This document shows, one piece after another, positions 1 to 12,500 of a stretch of DNA of 64,000 bases. Under the pieces are notes generated by a model that worked only from the letters and a program-made list of their open reading frames with translations, searched no databases and was not told the DNA's origin. Numbering within the stretch: position 1 is the stretch's first letter; every line of letters starts with the position of its first letter. Position numbers and translations under genes: made by a program. The DNA is from Lophius americanus (lineage: Eukaryota; Chordata; Actinopteri; Lophiiformes; Lophiidae), in NCBI GenBank assembly GCA_037951165.1, contig JBBDHG010000115.1, positions 1,197,001-1,261,000 of the forward strand. Direction: 5' to 3'.

Positions 1-3000
1 CGGACTTGTAAATACAACCCTTAGTCTCAGTGAAACAGGGGAGGGAAGTTTTCACCCAAATTTTTGTTTGACGAAACTTTCTTCTAATGATGTCTAAATT
101 TATAAATGAGTAAAATATTTTGAATTTTGGTTCAACTTTCTTTTTTATATATTTTCACATCACTTTTGTCTCAAAGGTTGACAGTTAAACCTCCTCAGGA
201 GGGTGTGCGTTTAGGCCCTGCAGTTCGGTGGGAGTCTGTGGAGAAGCTTGTTGCATACTGATTGTGTTGTTGTGTCTGTAAATGTAACTGCTTTGCTTTT
301 TTGACATTTTCCTGGACTATGCAACCTGTGAAGAAGCATCCTTTCACAGTCATGACGTCATTATTCTAAGGCGGGATCATAGTACTGAATAAAACTTGAC
401 AGCTACAAAATAATACAACTGGGCCTACTGTAGTTGTCCCAATCATTAAGGGTATAACCCTGAAACTGAAGGGGCTCTTGTATGTTGCAGAGGATAATAG
501 GCACTGTCTGTTATTGTGAGTCCTTTACTCAATTTGCAAAGGACACCATGGCACATGAAGAAATGTCACAGTAGGGAATTTATCAGTGTGGATAATATTT
601 ACAGAACCCCAAGTGGCCAGGCAAGGGGAAAAAAATATAGAATTAGAATTCATTATTTAGTGCTTAATTACAACATTAAACGCTCAAAAGGTTAGCAAAG
701 CAATGCTCTAAAATTGATTGGATTGAAATACATTTTTTAGAGAATTCTGGTGAGAGTGACCTGTTCTATAGTTTTGTTCTGGGTGCTCCGATCCAGAACG
801 TACAACATAAATCAAACTTCAGCTGAATATCAAATCTGCCTCACGGAGGAGCAGTCAGCTCTCAGTCACATTAATCTCTCTGACAGAGTGTGACAGAGTG
901 TCATCAGGGCAGAGGGTCAGGGGAGCACAACAACCGCTCACCTGACATAATACTTCGACCCACCTCTGCTTCCACAGGACATGTTATTAATTACCAATGA
1001 CGGCCATTGTATAATTAATTAGTGATGGAGCTCGTGAATTAATAAAAGATTATCTGTCACAGTCGCCCCTCAGGGGTACCCGCTCATATAATCACAGCAA
1101 CGGAAACATCTTTGCATGTTACAAAAGACATACACCGACCAGTCATAACAGTAAAACCACCTGCCTGATATTGTAGCTTCCTCCGGCTTTAGTCAAAAGT
1201 TCTTGATCATTGTCTTTTCCCTCGTCATATTGGATTACAGTCTCATCTGTAATGTAGTTGTTTTTAAAAACCTAATCCATGCCTTTCGTCCCTCACTGAG
1301 TATCCTGATTGTAGCATGGTTCCAGTCCAAGTAACCCCCTTATTACTACGATCTTCTTCTCCTGTGAGGTTTTAAAGCAGGTAGTGCTCATTTAGCTGTA
1401 TTTCTAACTTGACTCCCTTTGACTTCCTCTTTGGGGTCCTTTGTTCTCTGGGTTGCTGAGCTCCTGTCACAAGGTAAACATGATTACATCATGCAGGGAT
1501 TGCATGAAAGTCAATGACTTTTACAAAATTCAAGTTGAATCTCTGAACAGAATGTTTGACTTCTAACATAACCCACTCAGTAACAATGTTATTGTAAGAA
1601 GATAATCAATGTTATTCTGACATCACAGCGATTACTTCTGGTAAGTGGAAGACGACTTACCTACTGATTACGGCCGCCTCTGAACATGACAGACATCAAC
1701 TGCATGAGACAATCTGGGATTTTTATTATAACCATCAGTTTGTTTTTCATAACATTATATACTTTGAAATCAGGGGAATCAAGTAAAAAACAAGTAAGAA
1801 GTAAAGCATTTATTACAGCAAATGGTCGGGCAGAAAGTCCTCGTGGTGAGACTCCTCAATGATATTATGATTGAAGGACATCTGTTCTGAGTGAGGGAGT
1901 CCAGTCACTGGTGGCGATGGCGGCTGGAACTCTGTTGATATTGATGAACTGTGAAGACGATCAAGGATGGGGAGGTGAAGCAGATGTGACAGAAACACGA
2001 GAGGAGTAAAGGAATGGACTGAATCATATTTTAAAATATAGCCTCTAATTGATGAGCTAAAGATGAAGGTGGGTTGTTTTCTTTGTGGATAAAAAGGGAC
2101 CATCTGATGAGAAGAGCTGGTTCTTCAGGCCTAGAACGTGAAATCAGCAAATTTAAACTGAGCAAGTGTGAGAGGTGTGACTGACAGGATGGTATGAGAA
2201 ATAAATCATTGCTTCTGGGTGGAATATTCTTTCCACTCCATTTCATAAGACAAGACATAAACTGCTGAATTAATTCCATTTATTTCATTTACGGACGTGG
2301 GCAAAATAACAGTGAATGAAACCACATAAACAGGAGATGATTTTGCTGCTGTGCAGAGAGGGGCTGTGGACGAAACCGTTTGGATCTGATTCACAACCAG
2401 AAGACTCGTCATGGTGATAGCTTGATAGATAGCCATGTCCTTAAGCTTAACCTTCTTAAAATACATAATATTAGTTTGCATTAATAAAGCATGGTCCTTC
2501 AATGATGCCTCATCTTTATAATTTCATGACGCAGGCTTCATTCTTATAGTTTTCTGAAGGCATCTCTGTAACATCAGGACCCCCCATACTTTCAACAACA
2601 GATACTCTGGAACCCTGACCGAATGCAGGACAGGTTAGAATTTTTATTTGAACTAACATAAAGAATAGTCCACAATCTCCTGCAGACGCATTCACCAGAT
2701 GCACATAAAGTGTTTGTAGCCAGCTGATGGATGTAAATCAACTATTCAGATCCTGAAAACAACATCTGTCCCTCAGCTTGAATGACACTCTAGCCAAAGT
2801 CCATACTCATACCATCCTGTCATTCAGACTTGCCACATGCTCAGTCTTAAATTTCTGCTGTCATTATCTGAAGCTGCCAATGAGAAATCCGCTGTTGTTA
2901 TCATCTTTCCTCATCAGTCATCAGCCACCATCAGTGTCTGGATTCCAATGGGGACTGATAGACTGATATTTCCGCTGCCTTTTTGATGATGGCTTTTTTT

Positions 3001-3950
3001 AGCTATCTCCCAAAAGAGTCAAAGCACCGTAGGTTTTGTCACAGACTAATTATCACCTATCATCTGATGCATTAAACACCTTATTTACCTTTCCCTCCGC
3101 ATTGGAATAATTTCCCACAGCTTTTAGTTTAATTTGCATTCTGCTGAGCCTCTGGAAACGTCCAGCTAAAAAAAGGTTGAGTATTTAGAACTCATATTAT
3201 AGTTAATCAGATGTTTTATAGATCTCCTGAGTTTAGAATACCTTCAACCTTTGCCATATTCCAGTCCCTGATTTGGTTGGGTTTTGTTGTTTTTAACAAA
3301 AAATGAGTTATTGTAGTTTCTAATCGGTTTAATTTGATTAGATTAAGACTTGTTTCTTATCAAGTTTTCTCATTTTGCATTTTGTTGCATTTAAAAAACT
3401 TATTAATATGAAGTCTTCAACTGAATTAACTATTAAGGAAGTCAACATTTTTCCTTATGTACGATTGTTGTTTGCCCAGAGCAATAAAGTTGATAAAACT
3501 CTTTTCCGCACTGCTACACATAAGACCTACTTAAAAAAAAAAAGTAGATAAATATGCAAACTTAATAAATAAATAAAGCTCTTGCTTGCCTTGTTTTCAT
3601 AAAGTTTACACATACAGACAAACAACTTTTCACATTCATGTACAATTAGGAGTCACATCTTGCATGTATATGGACCAGATTGGGGGTGGATGTGGACCTA
3701 GAACCCTCATGCTATGAGGAAACATTGCTAACCTCCATACCTATGTGCTGCATTTCTATTTCTTTCTGAATATTTCATTTGATAGTTGTTGTTTGTTGGT
3801 TGGAAAGCAACTATTTTGATGGATTTTGAATGCTAGGAAATTGTGAATGTGTTAATTTAAAATTTTCAAACATTCTATAGATATCATACATTTAACCAAT
3901 TTCTCAAAAAATTGTGTTTAATTGAAGTATCTAATAATAGCAAGCCAAGA
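1..3950. repeat. Direct duplication, copy A (left end outside window)
   Basis: This segment reappears in the same orientation at 9595-13544, offset 9,594 bp. The first base of the window already belongs to it, so its true left end is unknown. Stretches compared by eye are identical, including an 11-A run (3533-3543), and four shared open frames have identical translations. The right edge is sharp: both copies read CAAGCCAAGA and then diverge after 3950. The copy lies on the 3' side of entpd2 exon 2, so it is intronic sequence of that gene or sequence further downstream. Apart from a Tc1/mariner-type remnant near 1131-1650 I see no gene in it. The short open frames have no recognisable domains. 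Confidence 0.95.
1131..1650. mobile_element. Decayed Tc1/mariner-type non-autonomous element
   Basis: The left end (about 1131-1185) resembles the terminal repeat of a fish Tc1/mariner family, with the words AACAGTAAAACCACCTGCC and CTGATATTGTAG. Words from the opposite end (GATAATCAATGTTATTCTGAC) occur near 1600. The middle is diverged and carries no transposase frame. The duplicated copy is at about 10725-11244. The boundaries are approximate. Confidence 0.55.
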
Positions 3951-3986
3951 TTGGTATTCACCCTCACAACAGAGGGTGAATACCAA
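3951..3986. repeat. Perfect 15-bp inverted repeat at duplication breakpoint
   Basis: TTGGTATTCACCCTC (3951-3965), a 6-nt spacer ACAACA, then the exact reverse complement (3972-3986). The left arm begins at the first base after copy A stops matching copy B. It could be a snap-back template-switch scar or an artefact of read joining. Confidence 0.9.
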
Positions 3987-5949
3987 TAGGAGTCAAGATG
4001 AAAGATAAAACTGAAAAACAGCTGGAAATGAGACGACTACAAGGTATTTAGAAATATTTAAGAGTAACAAAGTATTTAAATGATCAGAGTTATATTCAGA
4101 CACCATAGTTTAATTTAGCGCTTTGCAAGGTGTCCTTTAATTTCTAACTGGACATTTTTATTTCATTTTTTATTCATGAGTAATTGAAAAAAGGGTTATC
4201 TTTGTCAAAATCATGAACACCTTCAGCAGGAAAGGATTGTCAAACGCTCCACTCAACTCTGACTCATCCCTTACTAATCTACAGGATTCACTTCCTGTGT
4301 TTCACCATGATAATATTCATCTCAAGAAATAGTCAACACAATTTCAGATCTGAGCCTATCACAAATATGACAGAACAAAGATTTTGTTACAGGTAATTCG
4401 TCAGTCTTGAAGAAAATAAACATCCAGCACAGTGCTCCACTACAAGGGGAGGAGTGCTCACATTCAGTGGATTGAAGGTCAACTGAATGTCTTCTGTTTT
4501 ACATATGAAGTGCTTATTCTCTTCTGCACTGGACGGCAGCTGTAATTGGTCGATTTCTCATCAGTTCTGCAGATAAAGTGAGTTGGAAAGATTCGAATGT
4601 TTATGAAATTTGAACAAAGATGGGGAACCTTGAGAAAAAACGTTGTGCGCTCTTTTATTGACCTCTGGCCAAAACCTCACTGCTGTCCAAAAACAACTTT
4701 CAAATCTGTGAACATGCATAATACAAAGGGAGGTGTCACTGTTGTTTTTCTTACATCAAAGACCTTTGTACCGTGGCTGGTCATATCAGCAGAGTACTAT
4801 CCCAAAGAGATGAGCATTTAGTTTGAACAGTTTCAGATCTGCGAAACCATAATTATATTTGTGATAATGCAAGGATTTTTCATGTTATTGTCTGGCCTTT
4901 GTTGTCATGCTTGCTGTGATGCGCCGTCAGCAGTTCAGTTAAGGCTAGCCTCCTCTCCCCACAGGCATCAATTAGCCTTCGGTAACCCATCACTCTGCCA
5001 TAAGTTCACCCGTCATTCATATTTAGACCACTTTGGTAGTTACTGAGCAAAGACTGGTAATTTTGGAGTTTCTCTGATGCATCACAATTTGGCTGTTGTC
5101 AAAATCACGCAGATCCTCACGCTTGTATATCTTCCTTCAAAGATACATTATCACTTGCTGCCTATGTCCCACCCACTGAAAGGTGACAGTGTAGCAAGAT
5201 AATCAATACTATTCCCACTTCACCTGTAAGTGGTTGTAATGTTATGTCTGATTATTGTCGTCCTGGACATTGTAGATATCATTTGACCGGTTTATTGTCA
5301 GGTTTCTTGGAGGGAGATGAGTAAGAGGAAAGAGTAGGAGAAGAAAGAGAGAATGTCTCCATGCTGCGTCCTCTATCTGGTTTCGGTCTAGCCTTTTACA
5401 GGATCCTCTCTGCCGTATTTCCAACCCAGATTCACAAAAACCAGTCAAATAGTTTAAGTGTGATCCTGCTGACAAACAGACGGACAAACCATGTTGACAG
5501 AACCATTACCGCCGTGGTGGAGGTATATCATTGAAACACATCGCTGTCTGGGACATCCCATAATATTTACATAAAGATGAATTTGCATCAGTACTGCTTG
5601 AAGTTCATGCCAGACCAAGCCAAGTAATATCTAAAGGTTTGAGGGAGAAGTGATAACAGAAGGTAGGTGCATGGTGTGTGTAACATGAAATAGGAGCAGG
5701 GCATCAGAATGAGGTCATCAAAACATAGGGAATGCATCTCGCTCATATTTGACTTTATGTAAAGTTTACACTGAAAAAACGTTCTATTTGTACTTTATGT
5801 GCCAACGTGAGATAATGTGCCACATTCATGATATCTATTTGTGAGCTATTGTTATCCATCTTAAGTTACAAAACCTGCGTTTCTTCTGGGAGGGAAGTCA
5901 TTTGGCCGTTTCTCCACCAGATACTAGCGGAGAAAGTGCTGACACTTAC
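3987..5949. other. entpd2 intronic sequence, no exon found
   Basis: This is sequence 3' of entpd2 exon 2 on the minus strand. I looked for the next conserved ENTPD block (YLGATAGMR-like) and did not find it, so exon 3 is presumably off the left edge. The only recognisable content is a transposon fragment at 5020-5245. Confidence 0.6.
5020..5245. mobile_element. Tc1/mariner-type element fragment (one end)
   Basis: It contains the sequence ACCACTTTGGTAGTTACTGA, then ATCACAATTTGGC, CTTGCTGCCTATGTCCCACCC and CACCTGTAAGTGGTTGTAATG. This is the same ordered series of words as the right half of the element at 39320-39773. It has no intact frame and lies in the intron after entpd2 exon 2. Confidence 0.65.
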
Positions 5950-6067
5950 CCTTGACATGACATTCACTGTGCTGCGTGACCACGCCTGTGCCGTTCTGCT
6001 TGTCTGATGGCCATTTGTAAATATACAAAGCTGTGTGCGAAGATCCAGCATCCAAGACAATTCCATA
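5950..6067 (-). CDS. entpd2: Ectonucleoside triphosphate diphosphohydrolase 2, exon 2
   Basis: On the minus strand a TCTCTATAG acceptor is followed by codons for YGIVLDAGSSHTALYIYKWP and then SDKQNGTGVVTQHSECHVKG. The exon ends at AAGG before GTAAGT and leaves one base of a Gly codon. LDAGSSHT is apyrase conserved region 1 of the NTPDase family, the phosphate-binding loop that acts in hydrolysis of extracellular ATP and ADP. The acceptor is in phase 0 with exon 1, so the joined protein reads DVREPPGFM-YGIVLDAGSS, as in vertebrate ENTPD2. The rest of the enzyme (about 500 residues in the family) is not in the window. Confidence 0.93.
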
Positions 6068-8911
6068 CTATAGAGAGGAAAAGGCAGCAAAAAATACAGC
6101 GGGGTTGAGAAGAGAGTCAGTCGAGAATTTAAGAAAGGATGATTGTACTGACAGCTTTGGTGTCCACTTATCCAGCTAGAAGGGCATACAGATTTTATTG
6201 TCGCTGTCCGACTGTAACCTTAATCTGCTGTAAGGTTGAGATGTCAGCCTTCACAAACAGATTTGTCTGAGTTACATTGAATAAGCACAAACTGCGATGA
6301 TTGAAAGCACTGCTTTTTATTTTAATAAGTCAGAGAGACAATGTTTCAGAATTAGATTGCACTTTTCCTACGGCCTCAGAAATGAATTCAGGTTATTTGA
6401 GTGTGAAGGAGAATATGTCCTTGGTAGTTTAATTTCTGATGCTTATGATCAACCAGATAAAAAAGTTTCTAACCACTAGAATGATGTTTTTTCCACAAAC
6501 CTGCTAATAGCTGCTGACATTAGCACACATTTCTTAAATGGTTACTACACTGCAGTGAAAGCATGTCTTCCATTTATCTGTGTATCTCACATAAACTGTG
6601 TCAAATCCTCAAATAAAATTCAACATAAAACAAAGGCAACCTACAGAACCCGCTCCAGGTGGGGTAATGGATGGAAAAACTAAAATGCATTAGTGAAATG
6701 CGCGTGCATTAGAAAGTTGCAGCATTTATTAGTTAGTTATTAGTGACAAGTCCGGATAAATGGGCATGGTTGCATTAGAAAGGGCATCCAGTGTAAAACC
6801 AAATCCTTACCCGGAACACAAAACTGATTTCAAAACAAATCGGTTTGGGCCCGGGTTAACAAATGCCGTCACTGGTAGAGTTAGTCAGAAAAGTACCGAC
6901 CTATGGATGGAAACATGTGAGCTGCTGCGGCAACTCCGAAAGGGAACAGAATAAAGACGAAAGCAGAAGAATGTCCTCAATAAGAAAAACAGCTGTGAAA
7001 AAATGTTTTATTTGCATATTCTAATTCTTTGGGAATTTTATGAATTTAATATATTTAACACCAGAAAATATATATATTTACCAGAAAATGATCAAAATCA
7101 TTTGCATTGCAAGCATTTTTGCAACAGTGAAAAAATAACACAAACTTATTTCAAGATGAAATATTCAATTTCATGGAAAGTTGTCATTTCAATTAGATTA
7201 GCTGAACCTTTTGGTAAAACATGTTTATAGAAATAATCTGACCCTTATAAGACTTTTTTTGGACAGAACAAGAAACATAATTCTGTTAAGTAGGTCCACA
7301 TATATGCTTTAATATGCCAAATTAAAACCCTTCTTATAGAGTCAGGCTTTCTTTCTTGATGTGTGGTGTCCCCCAATGGCTCCTCCCTTGATCCCTTACT
7401 CTTTAGAATACATGCTGGCATTGGGTCGTATTATGAACAAGTTCAATCAAGTAGCTCACATTTTTTAGGCGCAGTTAAAGACTTAAAATGTGCTCAACCC
7501 GGATGGATATCATTAGAGTCCATTAGACTCCTTATTACATCCATAGTTTCACCACCAATCAGCAGAAAGGATACGTTTTCACAATATGTCATCATTACGA
7601 TAACCGGGCGCCAAATGCTAGATAGATGAGATCTCTGAATTATTTAAGTAATAACGATAAAATCTTTGAAGATTGAATGATGATGATTAGAAGAGAAAGT
7701 TTCTGATTAATATTTGTTTGTGAATGTAACGCAGCAACTTTGGATCTACATATTTCTGTTTTCAGGGTGCCATGGTCATCTCAGTCCCACGTCACTGCTA
7801 GAATGACTGTAGTCCCTCAAAACAATGGGGAACGTGTCACCCGATCCTCAGATACACCTCATCACCCTGTCTGTTGATGCAGACACTTCCTTATAGATGT
7901 CCAACATGAAATGCAGTGCAAATAGGTCATTGATGATGTCAGGGTGTGGAACATCATGGTTGACTTGCTGCGATGTGGCATGAAAGACTCGCAATGTGTC
8001 AGAATCCAGCCATGAAAGGGAATATGTGAGTGACAAGCCAAAGGATACTCAAAGGACACTCACATACACACACATAAATCAATATGCAGCAATAGATACA
8101 CCAGCACACTATCATCCCTCCTCAGTCACACATTTGTAACCACATCACTTCTAAAATCGGTCCAACTGGTGACCATCATGGAAATGTGCTCTGACTCGTA
8201 ATATTGTCCCATTACTGCTGTGCAGTCACTTGTGAGGACTCACGCCAACGCTGGCCAGAGCTAAGAGGTGCTCTAATGATCAGCTCTGTCCTCTTCTCCT
8301 CTGAAAACTCTGAGAACCATTGCCCTTGGCTCCCTGGAAAACGAGAGAGCAGGCCTTTTGTTTCTGTTAATGTGGCTGGTTGGTGGTATTCTTACTAAGG
8401 ATGGCAGCACTTAACAAAAAGAATTGTCGGATAGTTAGCCAGTTACACTAAAACCAGGAAGCAGAGGGAACAGAAGGTGGACTTCCATGGAGTTGTGAAA
8501 CTGTAACCCAGAACTGGATTACAGTGTTGATGATTTTAGTCATTTTTTTTTAGATGTATTGTTTCTCTGCGTTTGCCTTTGCCATTTAAGAATTAGTTAA
8601 GAATTAATTTGGCTATTTGCAGATGTCTACCACATATCAACTTATGATCTGGATCTAGAACGTTTCAATTTATGAGGCTCATTGATTTTACGACACACTT
8701 GCAGCTGAGATAAAAATCTTAGTTGAAACTTTTATTGCTGTCAGTTTTATGGTCAACGAGTCACATTATTTATATGAAGTTCGTACCGTGAGAGCACAGT
8801 TAACCGGAGTGAAACTTCTTTTGATGCATTAACATAGCCAATAAAGCTGATTATGATTACTCCATCCCACTGTAAGAAATCGGATCCATAAATACCCGGG
8901 ATCGACCTTAC
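6068..8911. other. entpd2 intron 1
   Basis: An intron of 2,844 bp on the minus strand, running from donor GTAAGG (8906-8911) to acceptor TATAG next to 6067. It contains a probable LINE fragment near 7350-7640. The other open frames are short and look random. Confidence 0.85.
7355..7640 (+). mobile_element. Degraded LINE reverse-transcriptase fragment
   Basis: The plus strand reads GTGTGGTGTCCCCCAATGGC and then encodes SSLDPLLFRIHAGIGSYYEQ across small frame changes. This resembles the GVPQGS-x-LGPLLF block of CR1/L2-type reverse transcriptases. Only a short damaged piece remains. The right limit is uncertain. Confidence 0.45.
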
Positions 8912-9028
8912 CATGAATCCCGGAGGCTCCCGGACGTCCTCGGTGGAGATGGTCAGGAGCAGGATGGCAATAAGTCCGAATAGCAGCAGCGCGATGGTGA
9001 CAGCGGGGAATGCGCAGTGCACAGCCAT
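8912..9028 (-). CDS. entpd2: Ectonucleoside triphosphate diphosphohydrolase 2, exon 1 (start)
   Basis: ATG at 9028-9026 opens 39 codons that end in ...STEDVREPPGFM and meet donor GTAAGG. ENTPD2 is a plasma-membrane ecto-enzyme that hydrolyses extracellular nucleoside triphosphates, preferring ATP. It has a short cytoplasmic N-terminus, one N-terminal and one C-terminal transmembrane segment, and a large extracellular apyrase domain. Here residues about 9-28 form the N-terminal hydrophobic helix. DVREPP just after it is a motif I recognise from mammalian ENTPD2. The frame joins exon 2 in phase 0. The start is the only in-frame ATG before the helix. Teleosts often have several entpd2 copies, so I cannot say which one this is. 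Nearby, 9595-13544 is an exact copy of sequence from the 3' side of this gene. Confidence 0.9.
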
Positions 9029-9594
9029 GGCGCAGCCGGGAGAAGCGCGTCTCTGCTCTGCGCACCTAGGAAACTAAAGCGGTGGGTTAATAGCGATGTG
9101 TGCCCGCTGTCCCGACACGACCCTGTGGTTCACGATTCACCTGCTGGATGATTCCTGATCTACATTTCAATGCGCTGAGCAGAGCCTGATCTGAATCTGT
9201 GCTGGAGCGCAGTCCTCCTCCTTTTCCTCCTTATCTTCCTCCTCATCTTCCTCCTCCTCTTTCTCCTCCGCCTCCGTGTGTCTGCACGCTTCTCCCTCTC
9301 TGTCTAAGTTGAAAGCAGCTCCAAGGCTACTGGAGCCATGGAAGCAAAAATGTTATCAGTGTTATTGTAAGCCAAACTGCTCTCATTCACATTCAGTGCA
9401 TGTTTCACTGTATAATCTCTAGTAATCCTCTTGTAAGGGAGAGAAGTAGATGATCAGATAATCAGTGCATGGAAAAGAAAGTGTGGCGGAACCGGACTGA
9501 GGACCAGATCATGCACTGTTGGACCGAGGAGCTTCATTTCTGTTTGTGGTTGTCCAATCAAGAAATTTGCATGTGAATGGGTGCAGCTTGAAAC
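9029..9594 (-). promoter_or_regulatory. entpd2 5' flank and probable promoter
   Basis: Sequence upstream of the entpd2 start codon. A CpG-containing stretch (about 9029-9125) is followed by a strong pyrimidine tract on the plus strand (9208-9300, CCTCCTC and TTCCTCC runs), which is GA-rich in the direction of transcription. I see no clear TATA box. Only these 566 bp separate the start codon from duplication copy B, so upstream control elements may be interrupted or duplicated. Confidence 0.45.
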
Positions 9595-12500
9595 CGGACT
9601 TGTAAATACAACCCTTAGTCTCAGTGAAACAGGGGAGGGAAGTTTTCACCCAAATTTTTGTTTGACGAAACTTTCTTCTAATGATGTCTAAATTTATAAA
9701 TGAGTAAAATATTTTGAATTTTGGTTCAACTTTCTTTTTTATATATTTTCACATCACTTTTGTCTCAAAGGTTGACAGTTAAACCTCCTCAGGAGGGTGT
9801 GCGTTTAGGCCCTGCAGTTCGGTGGGAGTCTGTGGAGAAGCTTGTTGCATACTGATTGTGTTGTTGTGTCTGTAAATGTAACTGCTTTGCTTTTTTGACA
9901 TTTTCCTGGACTATGCAACCTGTGAAGAAGCATCCTTTCACAGTCATGACGTCATTATTCTAAGGCGGGATCATAGTACTGAATAAAACTTGACAGCTAC
10001 AAAATAATACAACTGGGCCTACTGTAGTTGTCCCAATCATTAAGGGTATAACCCTGAAACTGAAGGGGCTCTTGTATGTTGCAGAGGATAATAGGCACTG
10101 TCTGTTATTGTGAGTCCTTTACTCAATTTGCAAAGGACACCATGGCACATGAAGAAATGTCACAGTAGGGAATTTATCAGTGTGGATAATATTTACAGAA
10201 CCCCAAGTGGCCAGGCAAGGGGAAAAAAATATAGAATTAGAATTCATTATTTAGTGCTTAATTACAACATTAAACGCTCAAAAGGTTAGCAAAGCAATGC
10301 TCTAAAATTGATTGGATTGAAATACATTTTTTAGAGAATTCTGGTGAGAGTGACCTGTTCTATAGTTTTGTTCTGGGTGCTCCGATCCAGAACGTACAAC
10401 ATAAATCAAACTTCAGCTGAATATCAAATCTGCCTCACGGAGGAGCAGTCAGCTCTCAGTCACATTAATCTCTCTGACAGAGTGTGACAGAGTGTCATCA
10501 GGGCAGAGGGTCAGGGGAGCACAACAACCGCTCACCTGACATAATACTTCGACCCACCTCTGCTTCCACAGGACATGTTATTAATTACCAATGACGGCCA
10601 TTGTATAATTAATTAGTGATGGAGCTCGTGAATTAATAAAAGATTATCTGTCACAGTCGCCCCTCAGGGGTACCCGCTCATATAATCACAGCAACGGAAA
10701 CATCTTTGCATGTTACAAAAGACATACACCGACCAGTCATAACAGTAAAACCACCTGCCTGATATTGTAGCTTCCTCCGGCTTTAGTCAAAAGTTCTTGA
10801 TCATTGTCTTTTCCCTCGTCATATTGGATTACAGTCTCATCTGTAATGTAGTTGTTTTTAAAAACCTAATCCATGCCTTTCGTCCCTCACTGAGTATCCT
10901 GATTGTAGCATGGTTCCAGTCCAAGTAACCCCCTTATTACTACGATCTTCTTCTCCTGTGAGGTTTTAAAGCAGGTAGTGCTCATTTAGCTGTATTTCTA
11001 ACTTGACTCCCTTTGACTTCCTCTTTGGGGTCCTTTGTTCTCTGGGTTGCTGAGCTCCTGTCACAAGGTAAACATGATTACATCATGCAGGGATTGCATG
11101 AAAGTCAATGACTTTTACAAAATTCAAGTTGAATCTCTGAACAGAATGTTTGACTTCTAACATAACCCACTCAGTAACAATGTTATTGTAAGAAGATAAT
11201 CAATGTTATTCTGACATCACAGCGATTACTTCTGGTAAGTGGAAGACGACTTACCTACTGATTACGGCCGCCTCTGAACATGACAGACATCAACTGCATG
11301 AGACAATCTGGGATTTTTATTATAACCATCAGTTTGTTTTTCATAACATTATATACTTTGAAATCAGGGGAATCAAGTAAAAAACAAGTAAGAAGTAAAG
11401 CATTTATTACAGCAAATGGTCGGGCAGAAAGTCCTCGTGGTGAGACTCCTCAATGATATTATGATTGAAGGACATCTGTTCTGAGTGAGGGAGTCCAGTC
11501 ACTGGTGGCGATGGCGGCTGGAACTCTGTTGATATTGATGAACTGTGAAGACGATCAAGGATGGGGAGGTGAAGCAGATGTGACAGAAACACGAGAGGAG
11601 TAAAGGAATGGACTGAATCATATTTTAAAATATAGCCTCTAATTGATGAGCTAAAGATGAAGGTGGGTTGTTTTCTTTGTGGATAAAAAGGGACCATCTG
11701 ATGAGAAGAGCTGGTTCTTCAGGCCTAGAACGTGAAATCAGCAAATTTAAACTGAGCAAGTGTGAGAGGTGTGACTGACAGGATGGTATGAGAAATAAAT
11801 CATTGCTTCTGGGTGGAATATTCTTTCCACTCCATTTCATAAGACAAGACATAAACTGCTGAATTAATTCCATTTATTTCATTTACGGACGTGGGCAAAA
11901 TAACAGTGAATGAAACCACATAAACAGGAGATGATTTTGCTGCTGTGCAGAGAGGGGCTGTGGACGAAACCGTTTGGATCTGATTCACAACCAGAAGACT
12001 CGTCATGGTGATAGCTTGATAGATAGCCATGTCCTTAAGCTTAACCTTCTTAAAATACATAATATTAGTTTGCATTAATAAAGCATGGTCCTTCAATGAT
12101 GCCTCATCTTTATAATTTCATGACGCAGGCTTCATTCTTATAGTTTTCTGAAGGCATCTCTGTAACATCAGGACCCCCCATACTTTCAACAACAGATACT
12201 CTGGAACCCTGACCGAATGCAGGACAGGTTAGAATTTTTATTTGAACTAACATAAAGAATAGTCCACAATCTCCTGCAGACGCATTCACCAGATGCACAT
12301 AAAGTGTTTGTAGCCAGCTGATGGATGTAAATCAACTATTCAGATCCTGAAAACAACATCTGTCCCTCAGCTTGAATGACACTCTAGCCAAAGTCCATAC
12401 TCATACCATCCTGTCATTCAGACTTGCCACATGCTCAGTCTTAAATTTCTGCTGTCATTATCTGAAGCTGCCAATGAGAAATCCGCTGTTGTTATCATCT

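Noticed and set aside
1813..2704. Four short minus-strand open frames repeated identically at 11407-12298
   Set aside because: They are identical only because the DNA is duplicated. They have no domain, no coding signature, and overlap one another in different frames.
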